Source: Polytrichum commune (lineage: Eukaryota > Streptophyta > Polytrichopsida > Polytrichales > Polytrichaceae). Taken from it: DNA of 64,000 nucleotides. Every line of letters begins with the position of its first letter. Position 1 is the first letter of the stretch. The DNA lies in assembly GCA_950295325.1 (NCBI GenBank), contig OX485805.1, positions 20,693,501 to 20,757,500 on the forward strand, in the 5' to 3' direction. The translations under genes and the position numbers were made by a program. Under the pieces are notes generated by a model. The model was given only the letters and a program-made list of their open reading frames with translations. It had not been told where the DNA came from and made no database searches. Positions 34,202 through 47,334 of the stretch are shown here, piece after piece.

Positions 34202-37188
34202 AAATTTTACAGACCATCAGATTTCTTATCTGTCCAATTCTTTTTGCTATGACTGCAGCATGGGAGAACACCAAGCGAGGTTCTCCTGTGGAACAGTGTA
34301 ACAACGAGGTTTGTATGTCCTGTACATCTAGACCTATTTAGTTAGTGTAATCAATCATCCAGCAACAACAACACATGTCTACTTACACAGACAAACAACC
34401 AACAGCCACACAGACTACACATCTTCCATATTTTTGTCCCTTTCAAACAAAATAGAAAGGAGATTAGTTACTAGAGTGCGGTTTTCCAATCACTGTCGGA
34501 TCCAGTTGCTTATCCATCGTCTCACCTTTTTTTTTGGAGAAGATGGTGATTGAAAAGATACCCTCTTTCGAGGGGCGTTGAAGTTGTCACAAGTTATTGT
34601 GTCTGCTGGTTCAGTGGATGGTATGTGGATGCCTTTGGCTGCGATTCTTGCAGGGAGTTTTGTAAGGTGTAAGCCTTATCAATATGAAGTATTATATAAT
34701 GTTCCCCACAGACCAAGGTAGACTTTAACCCTTAAAATGGGACTTTACACTTCAAAGTATTTTTTAGCAAGTTTTTCTCCAGCTGCAGCTGTCGAAGCTG
34801 TCTGCCTCTCACCTCAAAAAGTTGACTACAAAATATCATGATTGCACACCTAAAACTGACACATAATCTACACAAAATATCATGATTGCATACCTAAAAC
34901 TGACACATAACTTACACACTTCCATTTTGTACCACTTTCATACATTTGAAGCGTCCATAGTGTTGGTTTAGGATTTGGGCAGACTTTATTTCATGAAGTC
35001 CTCACATCTCAAAAAACATTTGGACAGGTTGATGATCACTTCCAGATCATATTATGCTTGTAAATTTCCATGAATCTATTCCGCAAGTGGGCATAATTTG
35101 GTTCCTCATCTTAAATAAGACACCTATATTTGAAGCATGGTGTGGTTAGGTGTGGATTTAAGAATGTACAATAAAAATACATGCATGTTTTTAAACGAGA
35201 TAGGATTGCTTGCTCAAAATTGGTTACCATTCTAGTCAATGAAATTCAACGGACCTATATGATCATTCAATATCTAGAATCTCCACCTTGATAATGAATA
35301 AGATATTCTTACGAAGAAAATGGCTATGTAGTACCAACACTATTTGAATTTGCTAATTGGCTTGCACTAATTGTGTGTTTCATATCCTACAAGAAAGTCA
35401 AAGTTTAAAAGTGTTTGTTTTAGTGTCTGTATCTTGAATTTTAACTAGTCTTTTCAAGTTTTTCATCAAACAACAAAATGTGATCATGATGGATTCTTGA
35501 AGTGATTGCTTCTAAAATTTATTATGAGAGGACTAAAACAATAAATGTTGTCATAATATGCAATCTCAGTCTCAGTAGGAAAAAGATGCCTATGGAGAAC
35601 AACTTTATCATTTAGTTTTATACCTAACATTCTTCATTTTCATGGAGGTTATTGCACTCCACCACTCTAAATAGTTAGCCAGTTTGAAACCAGTCTTTCA
35701 GTCCCATTAGTTTGGACTTTTAAAATCAATTTCATTTCATTGCATTTTTTACTAAAACCTAAAATTTCACAATGTGCTTACTACTCTTCAAATCATACCT
35801 TATTCTGAATCTGAATCGAAAATACAATCAAAGTGACCTGCCGTCATAGCATTTGATTTTGATTCAACAACATGACGAGCATACAGCTAGAATCAAAATT
35901 TCCTGTTGCATGTGCATCTCACATTTGTCTGGTGCATAATCAACCACATAATTTGATCACATAGTTGGTAGAATCTCTAAAGCTTGAAACATGGGTTTAA
36001 ATGCAACAACTCTTGCAGAGCATTCAAGAGCAAGGAGTAATTCATATGATTGGTTCCTTTTACCTCTAACGTAGCAGCTTTTCTTGTACTTTTCAATTAT
36101 TATAAAATATTTTCTTCTGGTCATTCCAGATGCTATGACAGATATTATGATTGGACAAGGCAGGCACATAGACACACTGTAACCGTGTACGAAAAGTATG
36201 ACAAATGACTTTTCTGGGTCCAAAATGAAGCAAGTCTTCATGACAACTTTGTACTTACTACTCACCACAAACCTATTGGAATTTATTGGACAATCAACAA
36301 TTGACAACTACGCTGCATCAAGGGCAGAGAGAGGGAATTATAGTATGGGTGTATCCCTCATTCACCCAACATAAAAGCCCTGAAATAATATGCAGTTAGG
36401 AGGTTATTTTTAAAAATTTATTTGACCCCGGAATAAGTTTTAAAGACCAAGACCCCAAATTAGTATACTCGATATCATTTGAGATGAGTCGGCAACAAAT
36501 CTATAAGGAGTCAAGTAATGGATGGATGAGAGGTACACTCATATCCAATAAGAGGCAGTTGTGACTTAATCTTTTTTAAATTCAATCTAAGATGATAATT
36601 ATAGGTAATCTAATCTGTGTCCCAGCAATAAGCTGCATCAGCCAGAGAACTCCTGGCAAAATGTCAATAGAGACACAACCTGATAATATTAGCTACAAGT
36701 TTTCTTGTTCCTGGGAGTTGCCCATGGGTCCCCAGATACCTGATGTTGCTCACTGTTTCTAAGAAAGTCCACGGATAGAAGTGACTTAGATTTCCAAATA
36801 GAAGTGCATAGAATGAATCTGTTCGAAACAGGATGTGGCATTCAATGTGAGCGAAGTGGAGTTGATGTAAACATTTTACAAATGGTATGAACACTGAAAA
36901 AAATCTGAAACATTGGTAATAATGTGCCTACCTACAGCACTACAAAAATTGGCAACTCAATGTCGTCAAAACTGTTACAGAACTGGACCGCATTCATTCA
37001 GCCTCACCAAAAGCACCTGTGTAAGTGATTGCACCTACTATCTTCATTAATACTTGCATGTAAATACTGATCTGACTGCTGCTTTAAGACACCCTACTAG
37101 GTATCAAGGCTTCTACATTGATCAACCTATCAATTAAAAAAGATGATGGGTGATACTTTGGATGCCTTTGTCTGGACAGGGAAGGATA
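34202..37188. other. 3' region between two convergent genes
   Basis: About 3 kb separate the stop of the bHLH gene (34201) from the stop of the TMEM209 homologue (37189, minus strand). It will hold both 3' UTRs. A 44-bp direct duplication (AAATATCATGATTGCACACC and its repeat) lies at about 34830-34915. No further gene was recognised. The minus-strand frame 35957-36307 has no domain. Confidence 0.55.
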
Positions 37189-40100
37189 CTAATTCATGGG
37201 ACTGCCAAGTGTAGTAGGTTCCAACACAGAGAGAAGGTTGTACGCAGGAGACCCCAAACTTATTCCACGAAGAACCCCTCCATGTGCAACCTTGATCCGA
37301 TAACACAGGAGAATGATTGCATCCCATAGAGCCGAGCGTCCCTGTGAACACATCAAAAATGGAATGAGCTGCTATAACCAAAGTACACTCAATTGTCCTA
37401 TTAGTTTGGGTGGCAACTTAATGTGGAAATGATTAATGTGGACCTTTGATTGTGTGGTCAGGGTGGGTGGAAATAATGTTGGCCCAAGGCCCTGGGTCTT
37501 CTCCTAAGTCTTCTTGAAGACTTCCGACCAACACCTTGAGTATTACACCATTTATGATATTTAGTGTCACTTACTACTAAGAAATGTTATAACTAGAAAC
37601 TCAGAATACAATATTTTACCAAGTCAAGTCATTTATGTTCTCTAATGTCGGAGCAACCTATTCAACCTTTGCTAGTGAAAATTGAATTCTCGAATAAAAA
37701 GTTCATACAATGCATAATTCCAAATAGTAAGTGACACCAAATACCATAAACGGTGTTCTTCAAGGATACAAGTAGCATAAAATAGTCACCCACATCAATT
37801 TCCTACAAAAACAGCTAATGTGGCACACACTACTCTTAAGCTGGAGATTTGGTATGGGTTCAAAATAATGTGGGTTTCGAGTTAAATTTGTCTAAAATGG
37901 TCAGTATTTGTTGTTTTGCCATAGTTCTCAAACATGAATCTAATAGTTAGGATTTTTCTAGGGTTTGCAAATATAATATGAGATTTGAGCAACAATATGT
38001 GGAATTTTATGAGCTCATGTGTTGATGTTCAAAGTCAAAAGTGTTGGAGCCATAAAATGACAAAGTAGGCCCCACACATTTATGTTGACAAATTTTCAGC
38101 ATGTAGTCCAATCTCCTTTAAACATGTGCCTTTTTAGTGTCCATTTATAGATCCATACCTAACCACACACCACTCAATATTGGTCCATTTAAGATAAGTA
38201 GCTGAATTAGGCATGTCAATCTTAAGCCTTAACTTCTTGAGTTGCCATTTTTCGGCTTATGAATGACTCTTGAAGGCATATTCATCCAAAAGGAAGGTGC
38301 TACAAAGGTCACAATAGGCATCATTGTGTCTCGTAGATACCATTCCAATATGAAAAGATGGTTGTTCACAAGAAATTTTTTTGAAGTCTAGAATGAACTA
38401 AGTTTTCCCTTTGTTGATACATTACTATACATAGTAACCTCATATCATTTTGATTAAAAACTGTCAATTTTTTATGGACTCTTTTCTCACCTCAAAGTGT
38501 ACATCTATTCTTGATGTATTCTTGAAAGTTTGGACTATAATTCTATCACATCTATTTATCACAATTTCTTGAAATTTTTAAATGTTTCTAATTTGATTAT
38601 GAACAATTTATGAAAATTACTAAATATTGCTACCATATTGATGTGATTTTAAAATCATTAGCAACAACTATTCTTTTAGGTACAATAAGAATTGAGCTCC
38701 AGAAAGCTTACTTCTAATGAAACCACAATACGCTCCATGAAGTTAAGGATTAAAAAACTTATTGTGGCCCACATAAAAAGCATTTTAGTGTAGCTCCCAG
38801 ACACTCGTCAAGAAAAGAATAATTTGCAGGGACTACAGTAAGTAAATTGATATCAGATTCCTCACCTGGAGTGAGAACTGCAATTTTCTGTCCCAGTATA
38901 GCGCAAAGATTGGAGGCACCTGCTTGCCAACAGCCAAGATACATGCCCCTCCAGGTATTGTCCCTGGAGCAACAGCTAGTACTGCGACATGCTTCTCTGA
39001 GTACCTTTCATTGCCAGGAAGAGAATTAAGAAAAAGAGGGTTGGTTCCTGTTGGCATGCTGGAAAGAGCATAGGGGTCCACATGTAACATCCACTGGGGA
39101 TGCTCCAACAAGGCACAGAAAAGGTACAGCAGAAGATGGGGGTCAGAAGCCAGCTCCAAATTTGGTTTCTTCATGTCTCCTCCACTGCCCATAAAATCAA
39201 ACCTCCTCACACAAGTCCCTTCAGCCAGTTCTGCATTTACCAGAAACCCATAGATTCTGTCATCCTTCTAAAAGAGGATATGAATCAGGTGCACAGAAGC
39301 AATTGAAAACTCATGACCAATTTGACCCTTCCAAAGCCTCTGACTTCAGACTCCTTCCCAGTTAGCAGAAGGCACACGGCATGCAATTATAGCAATAAGA
39401 GCTTGTAACTATTCACTGCAATGGGTATTCACAAGTTCTAGTGAAACATGTTGATCCAAGACCAAGAGCAAGAAGTGTAAAACTGCTTGCATCATGCACG
39501 ATGATGGCAAATTGCTACCAATTTCCCAGTTACTTTCTGATTTTTTCCACATGACTGTTCCAAATAACTCAGGATGTTTTTCATGGCTGCAGCTCAGTCA
39601 AAGATCAAAAACACTCAGCTCCTTTTGAGAAGGAATTGACCATCATTCTGTACAGTGAAATGGGAGCACACCAATGAATAATCAATTACCTCGAATTCTC
39701 TGGACAGTAGAGTCAGGACGCATGCTGCTGAGAGGAAGAAGCCCCTTAACCCATTCTCCTTTCATTAATAACCGCAGTCTCTGGTGCTCAGTAACTGCAT
39801 CCAAGCACTCTTGAACTAAAGGATTGATTACTCGCTCCTGGCCACTTGACTGGAGACCAAAAATTCCTTGCTGGGGAGCTGAAAAAGGAAACAAAAACTC
39901 TGTCTGTTAATATAAGCATACTATTGTATACTGTGACAAGTACAAATCCATCAAATATATATGAATAGTTTCTGATGCTCAACACTGTACTGCACAGACA
40001 ATAACAGAAGGAAAATATCAAAATCCCTGCCTGGAGGTGCATCACGAGCTTGCACCAGCATTGCGCGAAACTGATGCAACATTGCTTCCTCATCTGAAGT

Positions 40101-43100
40101 TACTGGAAGCCACTCAGAAGCAACTCCATCAGTGGAAAGAGGCACTAGTCCTCCACTAGAAATTCGTTTGCCACCAACTGGGGAGACGCTACAAGGTAAT
40201 GGGGCATTCAACTTTCCTGCTGCTGCCATCACCTTCGAGTTTCAAACCACCAACACAAAATTCAAATATGTTTACTGATGTGGTAAATATTATCCATGCA
40301 CATACTCATGCTTTATAGGATGGACAACCCTTCACACAAGCCTTAAAAAAAAACTAAACTTTGAAAAGATGACAACTGTAGAGAGGAATGCCCATGATGT
40401 GTGTGAAAAGAAATTGGTCATTAAAAATGTGGGCATTCTCTGGAACTTGGAACTAGGATTATGATTGGCTGCTGCTCTGACTCGATGCAGCCTTTTATGA
40501 TGCCAATCACAATTACGTGACATTCCTCATCCTATCAACATCTATTGCACATGATGTTTTATGTGATCCCACCATCACAAGAGCCCACAAATACAAGTAC
40601 AGTTGCATTGAAGCAAGTGGAGCAGACCTGTAAGTGGCTGGAATCGATCTTGTGAACAAGGGGATTCAGTAAAGCCTCTGAGAACCATTGGCGCAGAGCA
40701 TCACGCCATTGATCAATATAGGGAAGGATACCCAGAAGGTTTAATGCTTCAGTATATTCTTCCAGGGGCATAGGACCGGGTAGCTCACTTTCACCCTTCT
40801 TAGGAGGGGTCATCCCCTTCTGAGAGGGCGACATGCGTAGAGTCCGAACAGGTGCACTTCGGGGGGTGCTACTTAAAGAGACTGGGGTTGGCTTGGGGCT
40901 TGTTGTAGTTGCAGAAGCAGCAACTCCACGGATGGTGGGAGGTGGTGTCATGAAGCCATGTACAGCCATGGCAGTCTTGCTAGCAGATTCCATCATTTTT
41001 GTATCAGTCTCTGCAAGAAATTTGTTCAATTTCTCCTCACTTTGAACATCATCGCTCATGATAAAGGTCTGCTGTCGAGACCAAGGAGTGGCACGCACGT
41101 CATGTGGACTCCCTGCTGGTGCTGACAGATACGCAGGTGTTGTATATGGAGAGCCCTGCAATTGCACTTAAATGAGAATAAAGCCACCTGTGCATTCTAG
41201 GAAGCCCTAACATCTATCAACTCAGCAGAAAACAATGGTCCAGGTAGTGGCTAGTGGCAGTTGCTAGATCTGCTTACTGCATAAGTCATGTCAATTTTTC
41301 CAAAAGAATACTTCTAGCAGGTAGCAAGAGAGTGCGAGCACTTGATCCAAAGTCAACAGCTTTAAACAGTTACCATATGAGTTTTTAAATAACAGACCTC
41401 TATAGGGATGCTGTACTTAGTGCAAACTATACCTGTGAAGGATAAGACCTTGGGATGACCATTGACCCACTGGGGGAGATTGATGTAGCTGGACCTGACA
41501 TCACACTGGGACTTCTGTTGCCACCCCATAAAAATCCAGACTCAGCAGCAGCAGAGCCTCGATTCCCTTTACTCTGAGCAGGATGCAATGGCACCATTAA
41601 AGCATGTGATGGTGAATTTGCAGGCTGTGTAGGTGATCCCTGCACCCTAGGGGGTCGCTGCCTAACATCATTGATACCCTTCAGTTCACTTGCCAACTCC
41701 ATTCCTGGTTTTCCAAATAGGCCTTTTTTGCGTCCAATTCCTGAGAGGCCCAGAAGGGTCTGTTGGTGTCTAGTGAGAGCCATACTGGAGGAAGCATTTT
41801 CAACATTCTTGGAAGCTGTACCAGCAGCATTGGCTATACTTGCATCTGCAGCGGCCTGGAGAGAAACCGCCTTGTGAAGGGCACTCAATGTGAGGGTGAA
41901 GAAAAGCATCAGAACTGCTTGTGACACCCGCACCAGGATCACTGCATCGCAGAAGTACTTGGTTCAGAAGAGAAAAAATCAACAATAGAAAATAAAGCAA
42001 GCATGACACAACTCCACAGCCACCACATGATCCAGGCACTTCTCAATATGCACTGTAGACAGTTATGAAATCCACAACAATCAGAAGACACATATTCTTG
42101 ATACATTTCAAGGTCCTAGGTAGCACCAAGAGCTGAAGCATTTTACAATAGTCATCACAACAGGATGGAGTATGTAACCTACAAGAAATCTCTTGCGGCA
42201 GGCCTATTACTGTTAGTGCTGCAGTTGCTGCATCAGTCCTGTAAACAACAACAAAACAAGTTACTAAAGGTAGAGGCACAATACCCTTCCTGCCAACCTT
42301 GGCTTTGGATTGGGGGTTACCAAGTAAGCCTTAGCGTCTCTTGCCCTTCACAACCATTGAAAAAAACCCCAAAACCCTTGGCAACTGCATCTTGAGGATC
42401 AAAACCCTTATCAGGTAAATAGATAGAATTGCATCCTCAGTCTATGGATGAGTCCAAATCAAAACCCCTGACTCGTTACAAATTGTATGTATAAGTCAAA
42501 AATTGCTCAAGTGACAAGATTCATTTTGGTTCCAACCTGGTCTTCTGGTAGGTGAAAAATGTGCCCATCTCAAATGATGCAATGTGAGATGGTGAATGGT
42601 TCTGGGAAGAGAAAATTCTGGAAGTTAATATGGGAACAGATGATAAAAAGGCCCTGTTTTCGTTCAACAAAGTTTCTGGATGCATGTCCAGTGTACACAT
42701 GAGCCAATGCCATCACTTTGTAGCTTTACAAAAAACAACATCACTGCAGCTTCAGGTAACTAATTTAAATTAGTTCCCCTACACTTCCACAGGGCAGAAA
42801 ATCCAGAAAAGATGTTTCTTGACAATGTTGTAGATGTATGTTTTATACTTGTTTCTGATTGTCTAGAGCAATTCTCATCAACAAGGTAGAAAATTATGAC
42901 CTCAAATAGAAGGTTCAATCCATATGAGTGTAAGCAGCAAGGTACCCTTATGCTGTTTCTAATACCCAAGTTCGCAATTTTGTGATCCATCAGTGGTGAT
43001 TTATCAACTGATTGTACAGCTTAGTAGACCTGAAACAAAATAAAAGACCTTCTAGTCCAACCCATCAATGTACACATTGATTTTCACTCAACCTTGTAGA

Positions 43101-45658
43101 TATATTTGGTTGGCAGCTTTGTAAACTCTTGCCCCCAAGATCTTGCTAAGTTGTATCAATCTCCTTGACAACTTATCAAACTCTTATCATCTCCTCGAAT
43201 TTAGAAACCCTAGGTGTAATGTAGACAATTATAGAATTTCTGAAGTCAAGGTCAAAGAATGAGTCTCATCAGAATAAGCAGACACATTGAAGACATACAG
43301 AGCTAAGCACTGTGTCTAACATATGAGGATGGCTACTGATTGACTACTTCACAAGATCTGCACCTTGCAAGAATAAACCTCTTGCTGCAGGATATACGAA
43401 TTGACCAATTTAAATTCTCAACCCCAATAGACCAAAGGCACTTGAATTTAAGGAATCATATTGTGGACCTCACACACATATCTGCTGTGACTCTTAACCA
43501 GAATCAATTCCAGGATGCAGGGCTTTACTATCTTGAAGGAAAAAGTTCACATGGTCATAAACCGGGGACTCCAATTACATGCTTCAAGCAATGGCCATGA
43601 ACTCACCCTCGGTGGTCTAAAGTGCTGTTATCAGCCTCACATTCCCATTGTAGAAACCTAAAAGTCCTCCCAAACCAAGGGAAGTATTCAATAATAACAG
43701 AACCAAACAATGTAAACCCAATATCCAGTCCTAACCCAAGGCAGGCATACTTTTGTTGCCAGGGCATTCAATACTCATCCATCACCACCATTTTTCTATC
43801 ACCTAAGGTATGTGGCCCTGCTGTGGGCACCTTCAACTCCACAGACAATTTGCCCGTTGGATTTTTTTGATCAGACATTGTCTCGTCCAATTGATAATTG
43901 CAATGAATCACAAAGATTGTCATTTCAAGTTCCAAAATTAATGTTGAGATGCAAAAGCTATATGAGGTCAATGTGAAGATTACCTTCTCTCAAGTGATCA
44001 CATAGGCCATCCAAACTATATTATTTATTGAACCTAGAATAATGTCTACTTTTTTAGCACATAATCCAACCTCATCGTTACACATGTCCTTTTGATGTCT
44101 ATTCTTGACTACAAGCCTTTTGTCATATACCACTCACATATAGGTATCCAATCAAAAAGAGTGACCACATAAGGCCCACCTACCTTACTTCATATAATAG
44201 TCTTCCAAATCTATCATAAAACTCAGTAGATTCTCTTTCTCATTAAGTGATGATATAGGCCCTCCAAATTGTGTTAACTATTGAACCTAGAATGGCGTCT
44301 ATATTTTGAGCACATAGTCCAATCTCATCTTTACACATGTCTTTTCGGTGTCCATTCTTGACTCCAAGCCTTGCCATATAGCACTCACATATAAATGTCC
44401 AATTAAATGAGCACATAAGGCCCACATACATTACTTCGTACAACAATCTTCCAAATCTATCATAAAACTGGGTGAAGAAGTAGACCTAAGGATAACAATC
44501 AAACAATGCTGCCAGCGATTCCTAACAGAGATACAGAGTAAGGTAAGGGTGTACAATTTGTGTGCCTGGAGGTGAGGTGAGGTGTTCACATCAGCCCTCT
44601 GAATTGTGATGTTAACTCTTGAACATAGAATGGTGTCTATATTTTGAGCAAATAGTTCAATCTCATCAATACACATGTACATGTCTTTTTGGTGTTCCTG
44701 ACTACAAACCTTGTAATGTGCCACTCAAATATAGATGTCTGATTAAGAAGATTGACCCATAAGGCAGACATACCTTACTTCATACAACAGTCTTCCAAAT
44801 CTATCATAAAACTCGGTGAAGAAGTAGACCTAAGGATGACAATCAAACAACACTGCCAGGAATTCCTAACTGAGATACACTCTAAGGTAACGGTGCATAA
44901 TGTATGTACCTGAATGGGAGCGAGGTGATCACATCAACCCTCCAAATTGTGATGCTAACTATTCAACATAGAATGGTGTCTATTTTGAACAAAATATCCA
45001 ATCACATTTTTTGGTGTCTGTTCTTAACTACAAGCCTTGTGGTATACCACTCAATTATAGGTGTCTGATTAAGAAGAGTAACCATATAAGGCATACTTCA
45101 TACAACAGTCTTCCAAATCTATCAAAAACTCCATGCAGAAGTACACGACAATCAAACAACAATGCCAGGTGATCAGATCCAAATTGTGATGTAAAAACGG
45201 TGTCTATATATTGAACAAATAGTCCAACCTCATCAATACACATATCTTATTGGTGTCCGTTCTTCACTACAGGCCTTGCCGTATACCACTCAAATATGGG
45301 TGTCTGATTAAGAAGAGCTACCACATAAGGCATGTATACCTCACATCATATAATAGTCTTCCAAATTTATTATAAAACTCGATGAAGAAGTAGACATAAG
45401 GATGACAATCAAACAACAATGCCAGAAATCCCTAACAGAGGTACACTCTCTTAGTAAGGCAAGGGTATACAATGTTATGTACCTGGAGGTGAGGATGGCG
45501 AGAAGAGACACGAAGAGAAATGAGAGCACCACAATGACGATGATGTCCCGCCGTGATGGTCTCACGGACATGGCTGACAATGCAGAAGAAATTGCAGCAT
45601 GCTGATACACTCCAAATCCCCCCCCTTGAATGCCTTGCCCTTGCCCTAGGCTGGCCAT
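37189..45658 (-). CDS. TMEM209 homologue (cytochrome b561 N-terminal-related membrane protein), multi-exon
   Basis: Minus-strand exons in order: 45658-45483, a small uncertain exon 2 (candidate 42952-42901), 41957-41433, 41155-40628, 40232-40031, 39878-39690, 39230-38866 and 37341-37189. With the 52-nt candidate the coding length is 2,190 nt (729 aa), every junction in phase, close to the roughly 700 aa of plant homologues such as AT1G07970. Exon 1 gives a short soluble start (GGFGVYQHAAISSALSAMSV) and a first membrane span (IIVIVVLSFLFVSLLAIL). Exon 3 gives a second span (AVLMLFFTLTLSALHKAVSL). A long Ser/Pro-rich stretch follows, then the conserved domain: EEYTEALNLLGILPYIDQWR, DALRQWFSEALLNPLVHKID, ECLDAVTEHQRLRLLMKGEW, and GRSALWDAIILLCYRIKVAH near the C-terminus. 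In animals TMEM209 is a nuclear envelope protein that associates with nucleoporins. A nuclear envelope or endomembrane location is inferred here. Oddities: the exon 5 donor is GC (CCAG/GCAGGG), exon 2 is not certain, and the exon 3 acceptor (CCAAG/TACTTC) is weak. The start is the ATG opening the conserved N-terminus. Gene identity is secure; the exon 2 and exon 3 borders are less so. Confidence 0.85.
37545..37756. mobile_element. 212-bp MITE (short family F type) in the last TMEM209 intron
   Basis: Terminal inverted repeats of about 32 bp: ACACCATTTATGATATTTAG on the left and CAAATACCATAAACGGTGT on the right, with GTGTCACTTACTA and TAGTAAGTGACAC just inside. It lies about 200 bp upstream of the final exon within the 38865-37342 intron. 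No coding. Confidence 0.7.
43995..45480 (-). repeat. tandem array in TMEM209 intron 1 built on family L
   Basis: Five irregular units (anchors near 44132, 44381, 44723, 45049 and 45287; spacing 238-342 bp). Each carries the family L blocks (ATAGTCCAATCTCATC, CACATGTCTTTTT, CATATACCACTCA). Most also carry a block reading TTCCAAATCTATCATAAAAC, then GAAGTAGACCTAAGGATGAC on the plus strand. Two or three units end with TGCCTGGAGGTGAGGTGA-like sequence, resembling the exon 1/intron 1 border at 45481-45495 (ACCTGGAGGTGAGGATGGC). The array therefore copied the exon edge or shares its origin. Confidence 0.65.
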
Positions 45659-46011
45659 TTCTAATGTGCTGCTGATCTTCCTTCTTCTCCCACTCCAACT
45701 CTATTCCTCCTGTGACTCTCTTTTTCGTAATGTGAGATTCATGGTTCACATTTACAGAACCGCCATCATGCCGATCAAAGGAGGTGATGATGGTGTAAAC
45801 CTAAAATTGCACATGTCCAAACTTGGCATCATGCATAGATTCATCGACATTCCCATGGACTCATCACCATCCCCGAGCATCTCAGAGTGAGAAATTTACA
45901 TCTCTCTGCTCGAATACCTTCTGAAAAGTTTCGCAAATTTCCAAAATTCTTTGGAATCCACAGCAGATCCACACCGATGTGAGCATACGAGCAACCCTCG
46001 CAGAAATTGGG

Positions 46012-46067
46012 CATAAACCCTAAACCCTAAATCTTAAAACCCAGAACCCAAAACCCAAAACCCAAAA
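46012..46067. promoter_or_regulatory. telo-box-like motif and AAACCC repeat upstream of TMEM209 gene
   Basis: AAACCCTAAACCCTAAA followed by ACCCAAAACCCAAAACCC, about 355 bp upstream of the TMEM209 start codon. Plant telo-boxes (AAACCCTA) are known promoter elements of broadly expressed genes. The array is too short and too irregular to be telomere. Functional role inferred. Confidence 0.5.
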
Positions 46068-46602
46068 TTACAATGCCGGCAATTGCACATGGCTGATCAT
46101 CAATTCGGAGAGCTGCGATTCGGAGATTCTGTTGTGCGATGCCGGAATGGGGTGCCTTCGGAGGGAATTCGATGACTAGCTTGAGTTTCAAAATACTGGA
46201 AGTACGAGGGATGGATGAGTGGATGGGTGGATGGATGAAGGACTGATCCATTCTGCTAGTGGATGAAATGAGTGGGAGTTAATGCGTTTGATTTTATTTT
46301 CTCTCCCAATGGTATTTTCGGAATGTTGGGTGTTGTTCCACCCCCAATATATATATATATATAATATTCATTGATTCTTATCTCAATATGATGAAGAAAC
46401 TATCATCTTTTGGCTATGTTGTTGGGAAGTTTGAATTTCCCCAGCAAAGTTGTTAACTTTGAATGATGTTGATTTTGATCCAATTGTTACAAACTTCCAT
46501 CAATTTCTAGCTTTTTTGGAAGGTTATGATGCATCCTTGTATATTTCTGTACAGGATATTCATATAATCTCAATGTCTTAAGACATATTCTCTTTACTAT
46601 TG

Positions 46603-46872
46603 CTACACTAAACATAATATTTAGTGTCGCCAATCCTAATTTTTCTACAGTGTTGCAATTATTGTCACTTGCCACGTGATTTTTCATCCAAACTTCAATC
46701 ATCCATGACAATATTGCATCACAAGTTGATGACAAGAGAACGTAGGATTTTGGCTAATGGATGAACTCATCCATCATCCATGACAATGTTTGTTCACTTG
46801 TTCATAAGATACCCAAAAGTTACCGTAGTGACATAAAATATCATATAACACTAAACGTCATAGTTAGTGTAG
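46603..46872. mobile_element. family F MITE, 270 bp
   Basis: Ends CTACACTAAACATAATATTT and ACACTAAACGTCATAGTTAGTGTAG-type are inverted. Interior shares CACGTGATTTTTCATCCAAA and CATCCATGACAATG with the 58982 element. It lies about 0.9 kb upstream of the TMEM209 start. Confidence 0.65.
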
Positions 46873-47334
46873 TTTATCTCTTGAACATAATGTGCATAAA
46901 CTTGCATTGAGTTCTCTACAACACAAAAGTGCTCATGAACTAGCATGGAGCTCATGCACATTAGTTGAAGGTCATGGATGAAATGCTTTTTCCATGGACA
47001 GAAAGGTACAAGGGAGCTATTTGAAGTGCTCTCCAATCAAATGACACAATCAAGTTGTAAGGTTATGCGTTTGTGTGACTAGAAAGTCCAACCAAAAAAT
47101 AAATAAAATAAAAATAAAAATGTATGCTTTGTCACCGGAAATTAACCCCTAAATTCATGAGAGGGTTGTTTCAAGTGTCTTTCACTTAATGTTGGTTGTG
47201 GAATTTTCATGAACAAGTTTTGAGGTTAACATGAAATTTGTCCGTAGGATCCTGAAACAAGGGAGATGAGCACTTTCGAGGAAATTAAAAATAAAATGAA
47301 TAACCCCTTCAATCTTTAGATAATAACAATTGGA

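Noticed and set aside
43995-45310. CRISPR-like array
   Set aside because: Units are 240-340 bp, irregular and related to a dispersed repeat in a plant intron. There are no short identical repeats with spacers.
44431-45320. tandem copies of a 51-nt exon-like block taken as real TMEM209 exons
   Set aside because: They give the wrong phase between exons 1 and 3, and several copies have lost the acceptor AG. Kept as a finding, not as coding.
46012-46067. telomere repeat tract
   Set aside because: Only two exact units are present, followed by ACCCAAA variants, next to a gene. Too short for an interstitial telomere array.
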